Source: an uncultured bacterium
GTDB lineage: Bacteria; Bacillota; Clostridia; Lachnospirales; Lachnospiraceae
Direction: 5' to 3'
Length of the DNA stretch: 64,000 bases
Assembly (NCBI GenBank): GCA_905214875.1
Contig: CAJMNR010000010.1
Span: forward strand, 17,227-81,226
Shown: positions 45,148 through 54,143 of the stretch, in pieces
How the letters are laid out: every line of letters begins with the position of its first letter
Position numbering within the stretch: position 1 is the stretch's first letter
Translations under genes and position numbers: made by a program
The notes under the pieces: model-generated
Told to the model about the DNA's origin: nothing
Seen by the model: only the letters and a program-made list of their open reading frames with translations
Databases searched by the model: none

Positions 45148-45588
45148 ATGACGATACGTAAAATGCTAATCAGTGATTACGAGGATGTTTACGCATTATG
45201 GATGTCATGTGCTGGCATGGGATTAAATAATTTAGATGATTCGAGAGAAGGAATCGACAAATTCTTAAAACGTAACCCAGACACATGTTTTGTTGCAGTA
45301 GATAATAAAAAGGTTGTCGGTGTGATTATGACTGGAAATGATGGCCGTAGAGGGTATGTATACCACACGTCAGTACATCCGGACTTTAGAAAACAAGGGA
45401 TTGCCACGAAATTAGTGGAACGTGCCATGAATGCCTTAGAAGAGTTAGGCGTTAACAAGGTAGCACTTGTAGTCTTTGAACGAAATGAAACTGGGAATGC
45501 ATTTTGGGAAAAGGCCGGCTTTACGGTAAGAGAAGATTTGGTTTATCGTAATAAGACAATAAGAGCAATGGAAAGAATTGATACATAA
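45148..45588 (+). CDS. GNAT-family N-acetyltransferase
   Basis: 146 residues. Motif A is TSVHPDFRKQGIATKLVERAM, followed by ALVVFERNETGNAFWEKAGF. Small single-domain GNAT, substrate unknown. It lies 16 bases after the HD gene with AAAGGGAGG upstream, and a terminator follows. Confidence 0.88.
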   Translation: MTIRKMLISDYEDVYALWMSCAGMGLNNLDDSREGIDKFLKRNPDTCFVAVDNKKVVGVIMTGNDGRRGYVYHTSVHPDFRKQGIATKLVERAMNALEELGVNKVALVVFERNETGNAFWEKAGFTVREDLVYRNKTIRAMERIDT

Positions 45589-45603
45589 AAGCGTATGCAT
45601 ATT

Positions 45604-45656
45604 AAAAGGTGTGGCAGAATCACTAGTAAAATAAGTGGTTCTGCTACACCTTTTTA
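45604..45656. terminator. Bidirectional terminator
   Basis: AAAAGGTGT-GCAGAA-CACT pairs with AGTG-TTCTGC-ACACCTTTT, then T. It separates the convergent GNAT and lipoprotein genes. Confidence 0.75.
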
Positions 45657-45663
45657 TGATAAA

Positions 45664-46689
45664 TTATTCGGTCTCAATATATTCTCCAGTCAAACTGCTT
45701 GTTTCCTCGGAGGTATAGTAGTTGCTCTCATTAAGGGTTAATTCGCCTTGCTCGCCGATGTAATGATCCATTCTCCAGTTCTTTTCGTTCTCTTGATAGG
45801 TATAGGTTGTCCGTTCCTTAATCTCTGGCTCATCGTTATTAATCCAATAGCTGTCATACGTCATTTTTTGCTTTCCAATGGTGGAGCAGAGGATACGATG
45901 GTCGTCATAATCAAAAGCTGGCGATATCAAGTTAGCATAGGAAGCATGATAGTTGAACTTATTCTTTAAAGAATCATAGATAAATGCATGATAGGAATAA
46001 TCGCCGTTATTCTTAGTCTTTTTTATTGCAACATCCGTATAGCCATCGAAATTCATATCGAAATGGGTAACCTCAGATTCTTTCGTATTCTTAAGTCCTA
46101 ATTTGGATAACGGAAAGCTGCTGATTGTCTTAGAGGAGTTACGCTCTTTTATATAGAGCACACCATTTTCAATCTTTGTGATCAGAGAATTGGAACTTTT
46201 GGAAGAACCTTCATCTAGAGAGTAGACCTCTTTATATTTTGTTTCATTTCCTTCGAAGATTAACATTTCATAAATTGTCTTATTATAGGAAATAGCATAG
46301 CGATAGAGTTCGTTGAATCCATTTTTGGAATTGGTTCCGAAGCCGATGACGTAACAGTTTCCGTCGTCATGAAGTTCGTAACCTTGAAACTGATAGGCAA
46401 TACGTTGTCCTTTTTTTAGTGTTACAGAGGCCGCGGGATTGACCTTGTCAATCAGTAATTCAAGGGCAGAATCCACTGTAATGTTTAGGCCGTTGTCCTG
46501 AAGTTTGTATCGTTCAATCAGAAAATCATAGCCAGACGAGTCAGCAAACGCATCTTGGAGCGGAATCTCTTTTTTGCTTTCGTATACTGTTGGCGAAAGT
46601 GTCTGTACCGCCTGTTTATCTTTAGAAGAGTTGGAACAGCCAGCTAAAAGGCAAATGCCGACAATTAAGAATGCATATGTTTTTTTCAT
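45664..46689 (-). CDS. Lipoprotein with VCBS/XAC2610-like repeat
   Basis: A 341-residue predicted lipoprotein: signal sequence MKKTYAFLIVGICLLAGC with lipobox Cys at residue 18. The rest is extracytoplasmic, rich in Tyr, Asn and Asp. The segment HFDMNFDGYTDVAIKKT has the DxNxDGxxD calcium-type motif seen in FG-GAP/VCBS and XAC2610-like domains. Ligand and role unknown. RBS AAGAGGAGA. Confidence 0.75.
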   Translation of the reverse strand: MKKTYAFLIVGICLLAGCSNSSKDKQAVQTLSPTVYESKKEIPLQDAFADSSGYDFLIERYKLQDNGLNITVDSALELLIDKVNPAASVTLKKGQRIAYQFQGYELHDDGNCYVIGFGTNSKNGFNELYRYAISYNKTIYEMLIFEGNETKYKEVYSLDEGSSKSSNSLITKIENGVLYIKERNSSKTISSFPLSKLGLKNTKESEVTHFDMNFDGYTDVAIKKTKNNGDYSYHAFIYDSLKNKFNYHASYANLISPAFDYDDHRILCSTIGKQKMTYDSYWINNDEPEIKERTTYTYQENEKNWRMDHYIGEQGELTLNESNYYTSEETSSLTGEYIETE

Positions 46690-46807
46690 TTGATTCTCCT
46701 CTTTCTAAAAAACGCACTGTATAATAATAAGTATATTATTTAAACTTTCTTTTTAGACTAAAAATGATAAATTTATCGCCAAAAACTTCTTAAAATGTGG
46801 CTTTTCG

Positions 46808-46836
46808 TTTACAAGTTTGTGCCGCAATGCTATAAT
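46808..46836 (+). promoter_or_regulatory. Promoter for the RNase G gene
   Basis: TTTACA (46808-46813), a 17-base spacer and TATAAT (46831-46836). It overlaps any in-frame start near 46817, which supports ATG 46871. Confidence 0.7.
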
Positions 46837-46870
46837 ACATATGCCCAAACTGTGGGTTGGAGGACAAAAT

Positions 46871-48058
46871 ATGAGCAATCAGCTAGTAATATGTAAACGA
46901 CAAAATCAGATTTTATCTTGTTTGTTAGAAGAAAAACAGTTAGTACAAATCAACGCTACCGATGTAGACGCGGATAGCTTGTTAGGAAATATATATATTG
47001 GAAAAGTTAAAAATATCGTTAAGAACATCAATGCGGCATTTGTTGAAATTGCAGGCGGCCAAATGTGTTATCTTTCTTTAGAAGATAATAAGAAGCCGAT
47101 CTTCGTAAATAAAAAGAATACCGACAAAATAGTAATCGGTGACGAAATTATTGTTCAGGTTGAAAAAGAAGGAATTAAGACGAAAGCGCCAGTCATCACA
47201 AGCAATCTGAATCTGGCGGGGAAATATGTCGTATTAACGTATGGAAAAAGCAAACATGGCGTTTCAAATAAAATAACAGACGATTCCCATCGAAAAGCGC
47301 TTCGTGCCATTATGAGCGATTATGTAAGCGAGGAATATGGACTTGTCGTTCGTACCAATGCAGAAACAGCAAGCCCGGAAACCATTCGTCAGGAAATCGA
47401 GACAATCATAGCTAGATATGAAAAGATCAAAGAACATGGAATTCATAGAACTTGCTTCTCCTTGCTATATCAAGCACCAAAGAATTATTTGTCCGATATA
47501 CGAGATGGATACGATGCGGTGATTGAACAGATTGTAACGGATGATGCGGTCATTTTTGAGGAGATTAAAGAGTATTTAAAGGAAAATCAGCCAGAAGACG
47601 TGCATAAGCTTCATTTTTATGAAGACAAGCTTGTAAGTCTTTCTAGTCTTTACTCCATTGAGACGAAGCTTGAGAAAGCATTACAGGAACGTGTTTGGTT
47701 AAAAAGCGGCGGCTACCTTGTAATACAGCCGACAGAAGCTCTTACCGTAATCGATGTTAATACAGGGAAAGCGGTGCAAGGAAAGAAACGTGCGGAAGAG
47801 ACGTTCTTTAAGATCAATAAGGAAGCAGCAGCAGAGATTATTAAGCAAGTACGCCTACGTAACCTTTCTGGAATCATTATCATCGATTTTATCGATGTAA
47901 CGACAGAATCCTATAAAGACGAACTGATGGAACTTTTACGACGCGAGTTTAAAAAGGATCCGGTAAAGACGGTTGTCGTGGATATGACACAGTTAAACCT
48001 AGTGGAAGTGACGAGGAAAAAGGTTAGAAAACCATTACACGAGCAGATTAGAAAATAG
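46871..48058 (+). CDS. rng: Rne/Rng-family ribonuclease, short form
   Basis: An endoribonuclease for RNA processing and decay. 395 residues from ATG 46871 (GGAGG at 46859-46863). It has the S1-like domain (GNIYIGKVKNIVKNINAAFVEI split over about 37-58), the RNase-H-like segment, and the DNase-I-like catalytic motif SGIIIIDFIDV with VIDVNTGKAVQG upstream (two metal-binding Asp). It ends at TRKKVRKPLHEQIRK, so the Zn-link CPxC of E. coli RNase G/E is absent. Here it has its own promoter and terminator rather than sharing the rplU transcript. Confidence 0.9.
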   Translation: MSNQLVICKRQNQILSCLLEEKQLVQINATDVDADSLLGNIYIGKVKNIVKNINAAFVEIAGGQMCYLSLEDNKKPIFVNKKNTDKIVIGDEIIVQVEKEGIKTKAPVITSNLNLAGKYVVLTYGKSKHGVSNKITDDSHRKALRAIMSDYVSEEYGLVVRTNAETASPETIRQEIETIIARYEKIKEHGIHRTCFSLLYQAPKNYLSDIRDGYDAVIEQIVTDDAVIFEEIKEYLKENQPEDVHKLHFYEDKLVSLSSLYSIETKLEKALQERVWLKSGGYLVIQPTEALTVIDVNTGKAVQGKKRAEETFFKINKEAAAEIIKQVRLRNLSGIIIIDFIDVTTESYKDELMELLRREFKKDPVKTVVVDMTQLNLVEVTRKKVRKPLHEQIRK

Positions 48059-48102
48059 TATGGTAAAAAATAACGCTTTCTTTTTCAAAAAGAATATGTA
48101 AA

Positions 48103-48150
48103 AATGTAAAAGCCAATTGAATTTCATTTTCAATTGGCTTTTACATTTGA
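48103..48150 (+). terminator. Terminator of the RNase G gene
   Basis: AATGTAAAAGCCAATTGAA (48103-48121) pairs with TTCAATTGGCTTTTACATT (48129-48147). The stem is 19 bp and perfect. Confidence 0.8.
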
Positions 48151-48175
48151 AAAAAGAAAGAGGAAAAAAGAATTC

Positions 48176-49450
48176 GTGGATCAAAAAAAACTATACAATA
48201 AAGACTTTTTAATCTTAGTAGTCGGTCAGATTATTTCCTTGTTCGGAAGTGCGATTCAAAGATTTGCATTGAGTCTATACATCCTTGAAATATCGGGTTC
48301 AGCAAGTATCTTTGCTTCGATTCTAGCATTTAGTGTTGTGCCTGTAATTATCCTTGCACCTTTTGCAGGAGTTATGGCAGACCGTTTTAATAAGAAATAT
48401 AACATGGTGATTCTTGATTTTATCAGTGGCATCATCCTTCTCATCTACAGCATAATCTTATTCTCAGGAAAAGATCACTATGTAGTCGTTGCGGTTATGA
48501 TGTTAGTGCTTTCAGGAATTTCTACCTTGTATCAGCCAAGTGTTACTTCAAGTATTCCATTGTTGTCAAGTGAAGAGAACTTAATGCGTGCCAACGGTGT
48601 CGTACAACAGGTATCAAGTTTAAGCAACTTCCTTGGACCGATCATCGGTGGTATCCTTTATGGATTTGTGGGAATCAAAGGGGTTATCTTAATCAACCTT
48701 GCAAGTTTCTTTGTCTCAGCGATTATGGAATGTTTCCTTAGTATCCCGTTTGAGAAGAAAGAAGCGGTTGGGTCTGCAATTCACGTGTTTACGACAGAGA
48801 TTAAGGAGAGTTATTACTACCTTAAGGATGAGAATCCAGTCGTATTCCGTATGTGTATCACTTCTGGGCTTTATAACTTGTTCTTAGTGCCATTGTTAAG
48901 TGTCGGTGCACCATTTATTATCAAAGTATTTTTAGGGCAGAGCTCTAGAATGTACGGGGTAGCGGAAGGTGCCATCGCATTTGGTATGATTATCGGAGCC
49001 ATGATTGTTGGTAAGTTTCCGCATAAGTTTCATATTCGAAGAATCTACCGCGTATTATACGGAGCATCCGTTTGTATGGCGATGATGGCAGTAGCAGTAC
49101 TATTCTCAAATGATACTGCATTTTCAAGAAACCTTACGTTTGTTTTGTTTACCGTATTTGCCATGGGTATCATGTTAGTAATTGGTCTTGCAAATGTAGT
49201 AAGTGCAGCGTTTTTACAAAGTGCAGCTCCTGGAGACATGCTTGGTAAAGTAACGGCATTTGGTACGGCTTTTGCTACAATCTGTGTTCCATTTGGACAA
49301 ATTATATTTGGCTGGATGCTTGACTTATTCGAAAATCAAGTCTGGCTTATGATCTTGTTATCTGGTATAGCTACACTTTTTGTAACATTTATCGTTCGTT
49401 GGAATGTGTTACAGATCAAAGAAGACAAAACGACAGAAGTCTCAGAATAA
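48176..49450 (+). CDS. MFS transporter, macrolide-efflux (DHA3) type
   Basis: About 424 residues from GTG 48176 (AGAGGAAA upstream); an in-frame TTG at 48134 falls inside the RNase G terminator. Twelve membrane helices, starting FLILVVGQIISLFGSAIQRFAL. The MFS motif between TM2 and TM3 is GVMADRFNKK, followed by QPSVTSSIPLL. Closest in pattern to MefA/DHA3 drug exporters; substrate unknown. First accessory gene between RNase G and rplU. Two terminator hairpins follow. Confidence 0.87.
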   Translation: MDQKKLYNKDFLILVVGQIISLFGSAIQRFALSLYILEISGSASIFASILAFSVVPVIILAPFAGVMADRFNKKYNMVILDFISGIILLIYSIILFSGKDHYVVVAVMMLVLSGISTLYQPSVTSSIPLLSSEENLMRANGVVQQVSSLSNFLGPIIGGILYGFVGIKGVILINLASFFVSAIMECFLSIPFEKKEAVGSAIHVFTTEIKESYYYLKDENPVVFRMCITSGLYNLFLVPLLSVGAPFIIKVFLGQSSRMYGVAEGAIAFGMIIGAMIVGKFPHKFHIRRIYRVLYGASVCMAMMAVAVLFSNDTAFSRNLTFVLFTVFAMGIMLVIGLANVVSAAFLQSAAPGDMLGKVTAFGTAFATICVPFGQIIFGWMLDLFENQVWLMILLSGIATLFVTFIVRWNVLQIKEDKTTEVSE

Positions 49451-49456
49451 AGAGTA

Positions 49457-49492
49457 GTATGGCAAGAATCTATAGTTGAATTCTTGCCATAC
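49457..49492 (+). terminator. Terminator of the first MFS gene
   Basis: GTATGGCAAGAAT (49457-49469) pairs with ATTCTTGCCATAC (49480-49492). Confidence 0.6.
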
Positions 49493-49494
49493 AT

Positions 49495-49541
49495 AAAGTG
49501 CGTTGTTTCTGCAAAAAGTAGGAATGGCGCACTTTTTTTAG
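49495..49541 (+). terminator. Second, tandem terminator
   Basis: AAAGTGCG (49495-49502) pairs with CGCACTTT (49528-49535), then T. The two hairpins are 2 bases apart. Confidence 0.6.
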
Positions 49542-49601
49542 TAGAAATCTAGCATGTACGAGATTGTCCATTAATTCCCAGAAAAAAGCTAGGAATTAAT
49601 A

Positions 49602-49630
49602 TTGACAACGCTTCTCAATTAGATTATTAT
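49602..49630 (+). promoter_or_regulatory. Promoter of the iron-siderophore ABC operon
   Basis: Consensus TTGACA (49602-49607), a 17-base spacer and TATTAT (49625-49630). An inverted repeat TTAATTCC...GGAATTAA (49571-49599) lies just upstream. Confidence 0.7.
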
Positions 49631-49643
49631 TAAGCCATGCAAA

Positions 49644-49658
49644 TGAAAACCATTATCA
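49644..49658 (+). promoter_or_regulatory. Fur box
   Basis: TGAAAAC-C-ATTATCA fits the 7-1-7 Fur pattern TGATAATnATTATCA, with a perfect right half. It lies ~15 bases downstream of the -10 element, so a bound Fur would block transcription when iron is plentiful. Confidence 0.6.
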
Positions 49659-49687
49659 AAACAAATTAACTTAAGGAGAATATATAA

Positions 49688-50647
49688 ATGAGAAAAACAG
49701 TATTAATGTTAGCTATGGCTGTTATGACTTTTTCCTTTGTCGCATGTGGCAGCAAGTCATCAGATAGCGCAAAAGAAGAAACAAAACAAGAAAGCACTAC
49801 ACGTGTGGTAACTGATGCAAGTAACCACGAAGTAACAATTCCAACTAATCCAGAACGTATCGTTGACTTATCTGGAACAAGCGATATTTTAAATGTATTA
49901 GGATTTAACATTGTAGGAACATGTAACTCTGATGCATATGACAATACAAAGTTTCCAACTTACCTTGAAGATGCTTTAAAAGATGCAAAAATCTTAGGTT
50001 ACAGCATGTCTGATACAGTAGATGTAGAATCTATCATCACTTTAAACCCAGACTTAATCGTAATCTCCAAAGTACAAGAAGCTAATTACGATAAATTAGC
50101 GAAAATCGCTCCAACAATCGTTGTTAACCCAACACAAGTAGACTTCAGACAAGATTTTAGAGACATTGCTAAAATCATGGACAAAGAAGAAGAAGGCGAA
50201 AAATGGTTGGCATCTTATGATGAGCAAGCAAAAGAAGTTTCTGCATTAATGAAAGAAAAATTAGGCGAAGACAGTTCTTACCTTTGTTTCTTAGCAAGTA
50301 ACGGATCTAACTTTATTTTAGCTGATGCAGCACTTGGTTCTGTTCTTTATGATGATTTAGGTGTAACAAGACCAGAAGCTTTACCTAAACAAGACAACAT
50401 GGAATTACCAGTTGTATCTAACGAAGGTTTAGCAGAATTTGATGCAGACTATTTATTCTTAGTTGCAACAGATGATGATTTAGCTAAGTTACAAAAAGAT
50501 GCTGTTTACAAAAACTTAAAAGCAGTAAAAGAAGGAAACGTAATCGTGTTACCAGCAAGTCCATACTTCAACCAAGGTTATAGCCCAATTGGTCGTTTAG
50601 CATTCATCGAAGAATTAAAGACTTTCGTAGCACAATTAAGTGAATAA
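49688..50647 (+). CDS. Iron-siderophore ABC transporter substrate-binding lipoprotein
   Basis: A 319-residue cluster A-III binding protein (FhuD/BtuF fold). Lipoprotein signal MRKTVLMLAMAVMTFSFVAC, Cys 20 lipidated. The periplasmic-binding pattern is NPERIVDLSGTSDILNVLG, VDVESIITLNPDLIVIS and FVAQL at the end. It binds a ferric siderophore or heme-like ligand at the cell surface. Its stop overlaps the permease start by 8 bases. Preceded by a consensus promoter and a Fur box. Confidence 0.92.
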   Translation: MRKTVLMLAMAVMTFSFVACGSKSSDSAKEETKQESTTRVVTDASNHEVTIPTNPERIVDLSGTSDILNVLGFNIVGTCNSDAYDNTKFPTYLEDALKDAKILGYSMSDTVDVESIITLNPDLIVISKVQEANYDKLAKIAPTIVVNPTQVDFRQDFRDIAKIMDKEEEGEKWLASYDEQAKEVSALMKEKLGEDSSYLCFLASNGSNFILADAALGSVLYDDLGVTRPEALPKQDNMELPVVSNEGLAEFDADYLFLVATDDDLAKLQKDAVYKNLKAVKEGNVIVLPASPYFNQGYSPIGRLAFIEELKTFVAQLSE

Positions 50648-51626
50648 GAAATACGTATGGTTAACAGTGGGCTGTAGCATATTAGCAATTCTTGGGCTAG
50701 TATTCGCTATATGCGCAGGTGTTAAGAGTATTTCCATTCAGACTGTTGTTGATAGTATCCTTCATTTTGATGAAAATAACATCGATATGCAGGTAATTAG
50801 AAACAGCAGACTGCCAAGAGCCATTAGTACCGCCATAATAGGCGGTTTTCTTGGCGTTAGTGGGGCACTTATGCAAGGTGTGACTAGAAACTCCCTTGCA
50901 GAGCCTTCCTTAATGGGAATTAGCCAAGGGGCAACGTTAGCAGTTGCCTGCCTGTTTATCAGTCCGACTGTATATGGAATTTTAGGAAATACGGTTGCCG
51001 CATTTATCGGTGCAGCAATCAGCGGTCTTTTAGTACTAGTATTTAGTATGAGAAACGCAAGAAATGTAAATATGACAAGATTATTGCTCGCAGGTACTGC
51101 GCTCAGTACATTCTTCTTATCGTTAGCAAGCATAATCGCGTTAGTAAACAACCGTTCCCAAAGCCTTGCATTCTGGGTTTCTGGTGGATTTCGAAGTGTT
51201 ACATGGTCAAGCGTTGGAATGGCGCTTGTAATCGGTGTAATCTTTGTTCCGATTTCAATTATATTATCAAAACGAATTAATATTGTAAGCTTGGGAGAAG
51301 ATGTGGCAATTGGCCTTGGAGAGGATCCTCAAAAGGTACGTATCCTGACAATCCTTACACTTATCCCAATGAGCGCCGTAAGTGTTGCAGTTGCTGGAAA
51401 TATCGCATTTGTAGGTCTTATCGTGCCTCATATCGTTCGAAAAATCGTAGGAATTGATTATCGTGTTATCGTGCCATTTTCTTTCCTTTTTGGAGCTGTG
51501 TTATTAATCTGGTCCGATATTCTTGCTAGACTAGCAAATGCTCCTTATGAAACACCAATTGGTTTATTTACCTCCTTTATCGGTGTTCCATTGTTCTTAA
51601 TCATGATTCGAAAGGAGAGAGTATAG
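50640..51626 (+). CDS. FecCD-family iron-siderophore ABC permease
   Basis: 328 residues with about 9-10 membrane helices. Family motifs: LPRAISTAIIGGFLGVSGALMQG, NSLAEPSLMGISQGATLAV and GNIAFVGLIVPHIVR. The GTG start overlaps the binding-protein stop. Pairs with the next gene as the heterodimeric channel. Confidence 0.92.
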   Translation: MNKKYVWLTVGCSILAILGLVFAICAGVKSISIQTVVDSILHFDENNIDMQVIRNSRLPRAISTAIIGGFLGVSGALMQGVTRNSLAEPSLMGISQGATLAVACLFISPTVYGILGNTVAAFIGAAISGLLVLVFSMRNARNVNMTRLLLAGTALSTFFLSLASIIALVNNRSQSLAFWVSGGFRSVTWSSVGMALVIGVIFVPISIILSKRINIVSLGEDVAIGLGEDPQKVRILTILTLIPMSAVSVAVAGNIAFVGLIVPHIVRKIVGIDYRVIVPFSFLFGAVLLIWSDILARLANAPYETPIGLFTSFIGVPLFLIMIRKERV

Positions 51627-52637
51627 ATGAAACGACGATTTCCTATCGTATTGATTACAAGTTTAATCCTTCTGTTTGTAACAGTTGTAATTTCCTTACA
51701 GCTTGGTTCTTACCGAATTGGATTTTTAGATACAGTAAAGACCCTATTTGGACAAGGCGAATATATGCATAACACGGTCATCTTTGATCTTCGCCTTCCA
51801 AGAATCGCGATTGCTCTTGCAGTCGGAGTTGCATTATCCACGGCAGGTTGCATCTTACAGAGCGTAACGAAGAATGCTCTTGCAGATCCTGGTATCATTG
51901 GTATCAATGCAGGTGCATCCCTTGCAGTAGTATTATTAATTTACTCTGGCGGAGCCGTGTATTACGACGAGGTAAGTACTTTAAATATGTTCCTTATGCC
52001 GTTTGTGGCAATCATTGGTGCACTCTTATCTTCACTAGCAATTTATCTGCTAAGTTATGAAAAGAAAGTATCTCCTTATCGTTTGATATTAAATGGTATC
52101 GGTGTAAATGCGGGGCTTAGTGCATTTATTACGTTTTATCAGTTAAATATGAGCCAAGGGGATTATAACCAGGCACTTGTTTGGACAAGCGGAAGTCTTT
52201 GGAGAAGTTCCATGGGATTTTTCTATATTGTGGCGCCAATCACTGCGATTCTTTTCTTTGTCGCAATGTATAAAAGCAAGACGCTAGATGTTATGGATCT
52301 TGGGGATGATCTTGCGACTGGATTGGGAATCCAGGTAGAAAAAGAACGTAGAAGATTATTAGTGATTGCAGTAGTGATTTCTGCGGTAGCAACTTCGGTA
52401 GCCGGAAATATCTCATTTTTAGGATTGTTAAGTCCTCATATCGCACGTAAGTTAGTAGGTCCAGTCCATAGAAGACTGATTCCGGTTGCAGCAATTATCA
52501 GTATGATGATTATCTTGATTGCAGATGGTGTGTCAAGAACGATGTTCTCGCCTATGGAGATTCCAGTGGGAATTACAATCAGCGTAATCGGCGTACCATA
52601 TTTTATTTATTTAATGTTAACAAGCAAGGAGGGGTAA
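51627..52637 (+). CDS. FecCD-family iron-siderophore ABC permease
   Basis: 336 residues, second half of the permease pair: RLPRIAIALAVGVALSTAGC, NALADPGIIGINAGASLAV and GNISFLGLLSPHIAR. It begins directly after the first permease stop with AAAGGAGAGAG upstream. The two permeases are homologous but clearly divergent. Confidence 0.92.
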   Translation: MKRRFPIVLITSLILLFVTVVISLQLGSYRIGFLDTVKTLFGQGEYMHNTVIFDLRLPRIAIALAVGVALSTAGCILQSVTKNALADPGIIGINAGASLAVVLLIYSGGAVYYDEVSTLNMFLMPFVAIIGALLSSLAIYLLSYEKKVSPYRLILNGIGVNAGLSAFITFYQLNMSQGDYNQALVWTSGSLWRSSMGFFYIVAPITAILFFVAMYKSKTLDVMDLGDDLATGLGIQVEKERRRLLVIAVVISAVATSVAGNISFLGLLSPHIARKLVGPVHRRLIPVAAIISMMIILIADGVSRTMFSPMEIPVGITISVIGVPYFIYLMLTSKEG

Positions 52638-52640
52638 CGG

Positions 52641-53426
52641 ATGACAGCAGTTGAAGTAAAAGGATTACAGGCCGGATACGATCAAAATATCATTATCGAA
52701 TCCATGGACTTATGTATTCCAAAAGGCGAAATTACCATGATTATTGGTTCTAACGGTTGTGGAAAATCCACGCTGTTAAAATCCATCGGCAGAATCCTAT
52801 CCCCTATGGGTGGAGAAATCGAAGTCAATGGATTGAATATTAAGAAACAGGCAGGAAAAGAGCTTGCGAAGCAGATGGCAGTATTGCCCCAGAATCCAAG
52901 TGCGCCATCGGGCCTCCTTGTAAAAGAATTAGTTTCTTATGGACGAAGCCCATATCAAAAGGCATTTGGTGGTCTTTCTGAAGATGATTACAAGATGGTG
53001 AACTGGGCAATGGAAGCAACAGGAATCGCTGCATTTGCTGACCGTCCGATCGAGTCCTTATCTGGTGGGCAAAGACAGCGTGCATGGATTGCCATGGCAA
53101 TTGCTCAAGGGACGGAAATCTTAGTGCTTGATGAGCCGACAACATATCTTGATATGGCCCATCAGCTTGAAATCCTTAACTTATTAAAGGAAATCAACAA
53201 GACTTATAAACGTACGATTATCATGGTTCTTCATGAATTAAATAATGCGACGAAGTTTGCAACACATTTAATCGGCATGAAAGCTGGAAAAGTAGTATTC
53301 CAAGGGAAGCCGAAAGACGTGATTACAAATGAGAATTTAAAAACAATTTATGGAATCGATGCAAAATTGATGTTAGATGAAACGGAAAGCTATCCGATTT
53401 GTGTGGATTTCGAGTTAGATGCTTAA
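52641..53426 (+). CDS. Iron-siderophore ABC transporter ATP-binding protein
   Basis: 261 residues, FhuC-like. Walker A is GSNGCGKSTLLK, signature LSGGQRQRAW, Walker B ILVLDEPTTYLD and switch His in VLHELNNA. The start has AAGGAGGGG. Last gene of the iron operon; a terminator follows at once. Confidence 0.93.
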   Translation: MTAVEVKGLQAGYDQNIIIESMDLCIPKGEITMIIGSNGCGKSTLLKSIGRILSPMGGEIEVNGLNIKKQAGKELAKQMAVLPQNPSAPSGLLVKELVSYGRSPYQKAFGGLSEDDYKMVNWAMEATGIAAFADRPIESLSGGQRQRAWIAMAIAQGTEILVLDEPTTYLDMAHQLEILNLLKEINKTYKRTIIMVLHELNNATKFATHLIGMKAGKVVFQGKPKDVITNENLKTIYGIDAKLMLDETESYPICVDFELDA

Positions 53427-53442
53427 GCGGCGTCTTTGGATG

Positions 53443-53470
53443 AAAGGAGTAGGTTGCCTACTCCTTTTTG
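53443..53470 (+). terminator. Terminator of the iron operon
   Basis: AAAGGAGTAGG (53443-53453) pairs with CCTACTCCTTTTT (53457-53469). Confidence 0.75.
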
Positions 53471-53957
53471 TTTTTTCATCAATGTCTTCGATAACAAATT
53501 CTGAATTGTGGTAGTCGGTTTTGAATAGGCTTCGTATCCATAGCCGTAAAGTTCTCTATTAGGAATGACGTTTCGATTTGCCATTGTTACTGTAGAAAAG
53601 TGTTTGGTTTATGTATCAGGTAAGAAAGCAGATGGAACAGCCCCGTTGGGGATGCAAACAGGGTCTTAAAAAAGGGAGGATAAGTATGTTTTCTGTAATC
53701 TTGTAGAACACTGCAAAATAAGGTGTTCTGAGATATCATTTTTAGGTTTAGACAGTTTTGCGACAATAAAAAATGGTAGAAATTACATGTATATTTTGGA
53801 AAGAATATGTTTACATAGTAATTTCTGTAAAATATAATATCTCCTGTCGTCATATTGCAAAAAAACAATAGGAGATGAGCAAGAAGTTGAGATTGATAAT
53901 ACATAAGGGTTATGTTTTTGCGAAATATTAGGTTATAAAGATATATTGGGAGGAAAA
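53471..53957. other. AT-rich gene-free stretch at the left edge of the accessory island
   Basis: No convincing gene. It holds copy A of a repeated leader (53649-53686), a GC-rich CCCCGTTGGGG mini-hairpin (53641-53651), and a hairpin ATATCTCCT...AGGAGAT (53841-53877). A short minus-strand frame over 53423-53584 is discussed among the rejected items. Confidence 0.5.
53649..53686 (+). repeat. Repeated leader, copy A
   Basis: GGGATGCAA, a variable ~8 bases, then TTAAAAAAGGGAGGATAAGTA. The same arrangement recurs at 58577-58614. It resembles a copied gene leader containing a ribosome site. Confidence 0.6.
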
Positions 53958-54143
53958 TTGAAAAAGTTTTTAAGTGAATTGCCTGCTATAATAAGAATGG
54001 TAGTGCAAATATTGGCTTTAATAGGTCTTTTAATACTATGGAATGATTTAGATTGGTCATTATGGTTTAAAGTAATATATATAATTGGACTTATATTAGG
54101 AATACACTCGGAATGGAGTAGTATAAAGTTTAAAGATAAATAA
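53958..54143 (+). CDS. Small two-TM membrane protein, possible immunity protein
   Basis: About 61 residues from TTG 53958, which lies 4 bases after GGAGG. Two hydrophobic helices: IIRMVVQILALIGLLILW and FKVIYIIGLILGIHSEW. Its stop is directly followed, in the same frame, by an RHS-core remnant. Small membrane proteins next to RHS toxin tips often act as immunity factors; here this is inference from position only. Confidence 0.5.
   Translation: MKKFLSELPAIIRMVVQILALIGLLILWNDLDWSLWFKVIYIIGLILGIHSEWSSIKFKDK

Noticed and set aside
53423..53584. 53-codon minus-strand frame (MANRNVIPNRELYGYGYEAY...) between the iron operon and the island
   Set aside because: No ribosome site, it runs through the terminator of the iron operon and overlaps the ATPase stop; no family recognised. 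It might be a gene remnant but cannot be supported.
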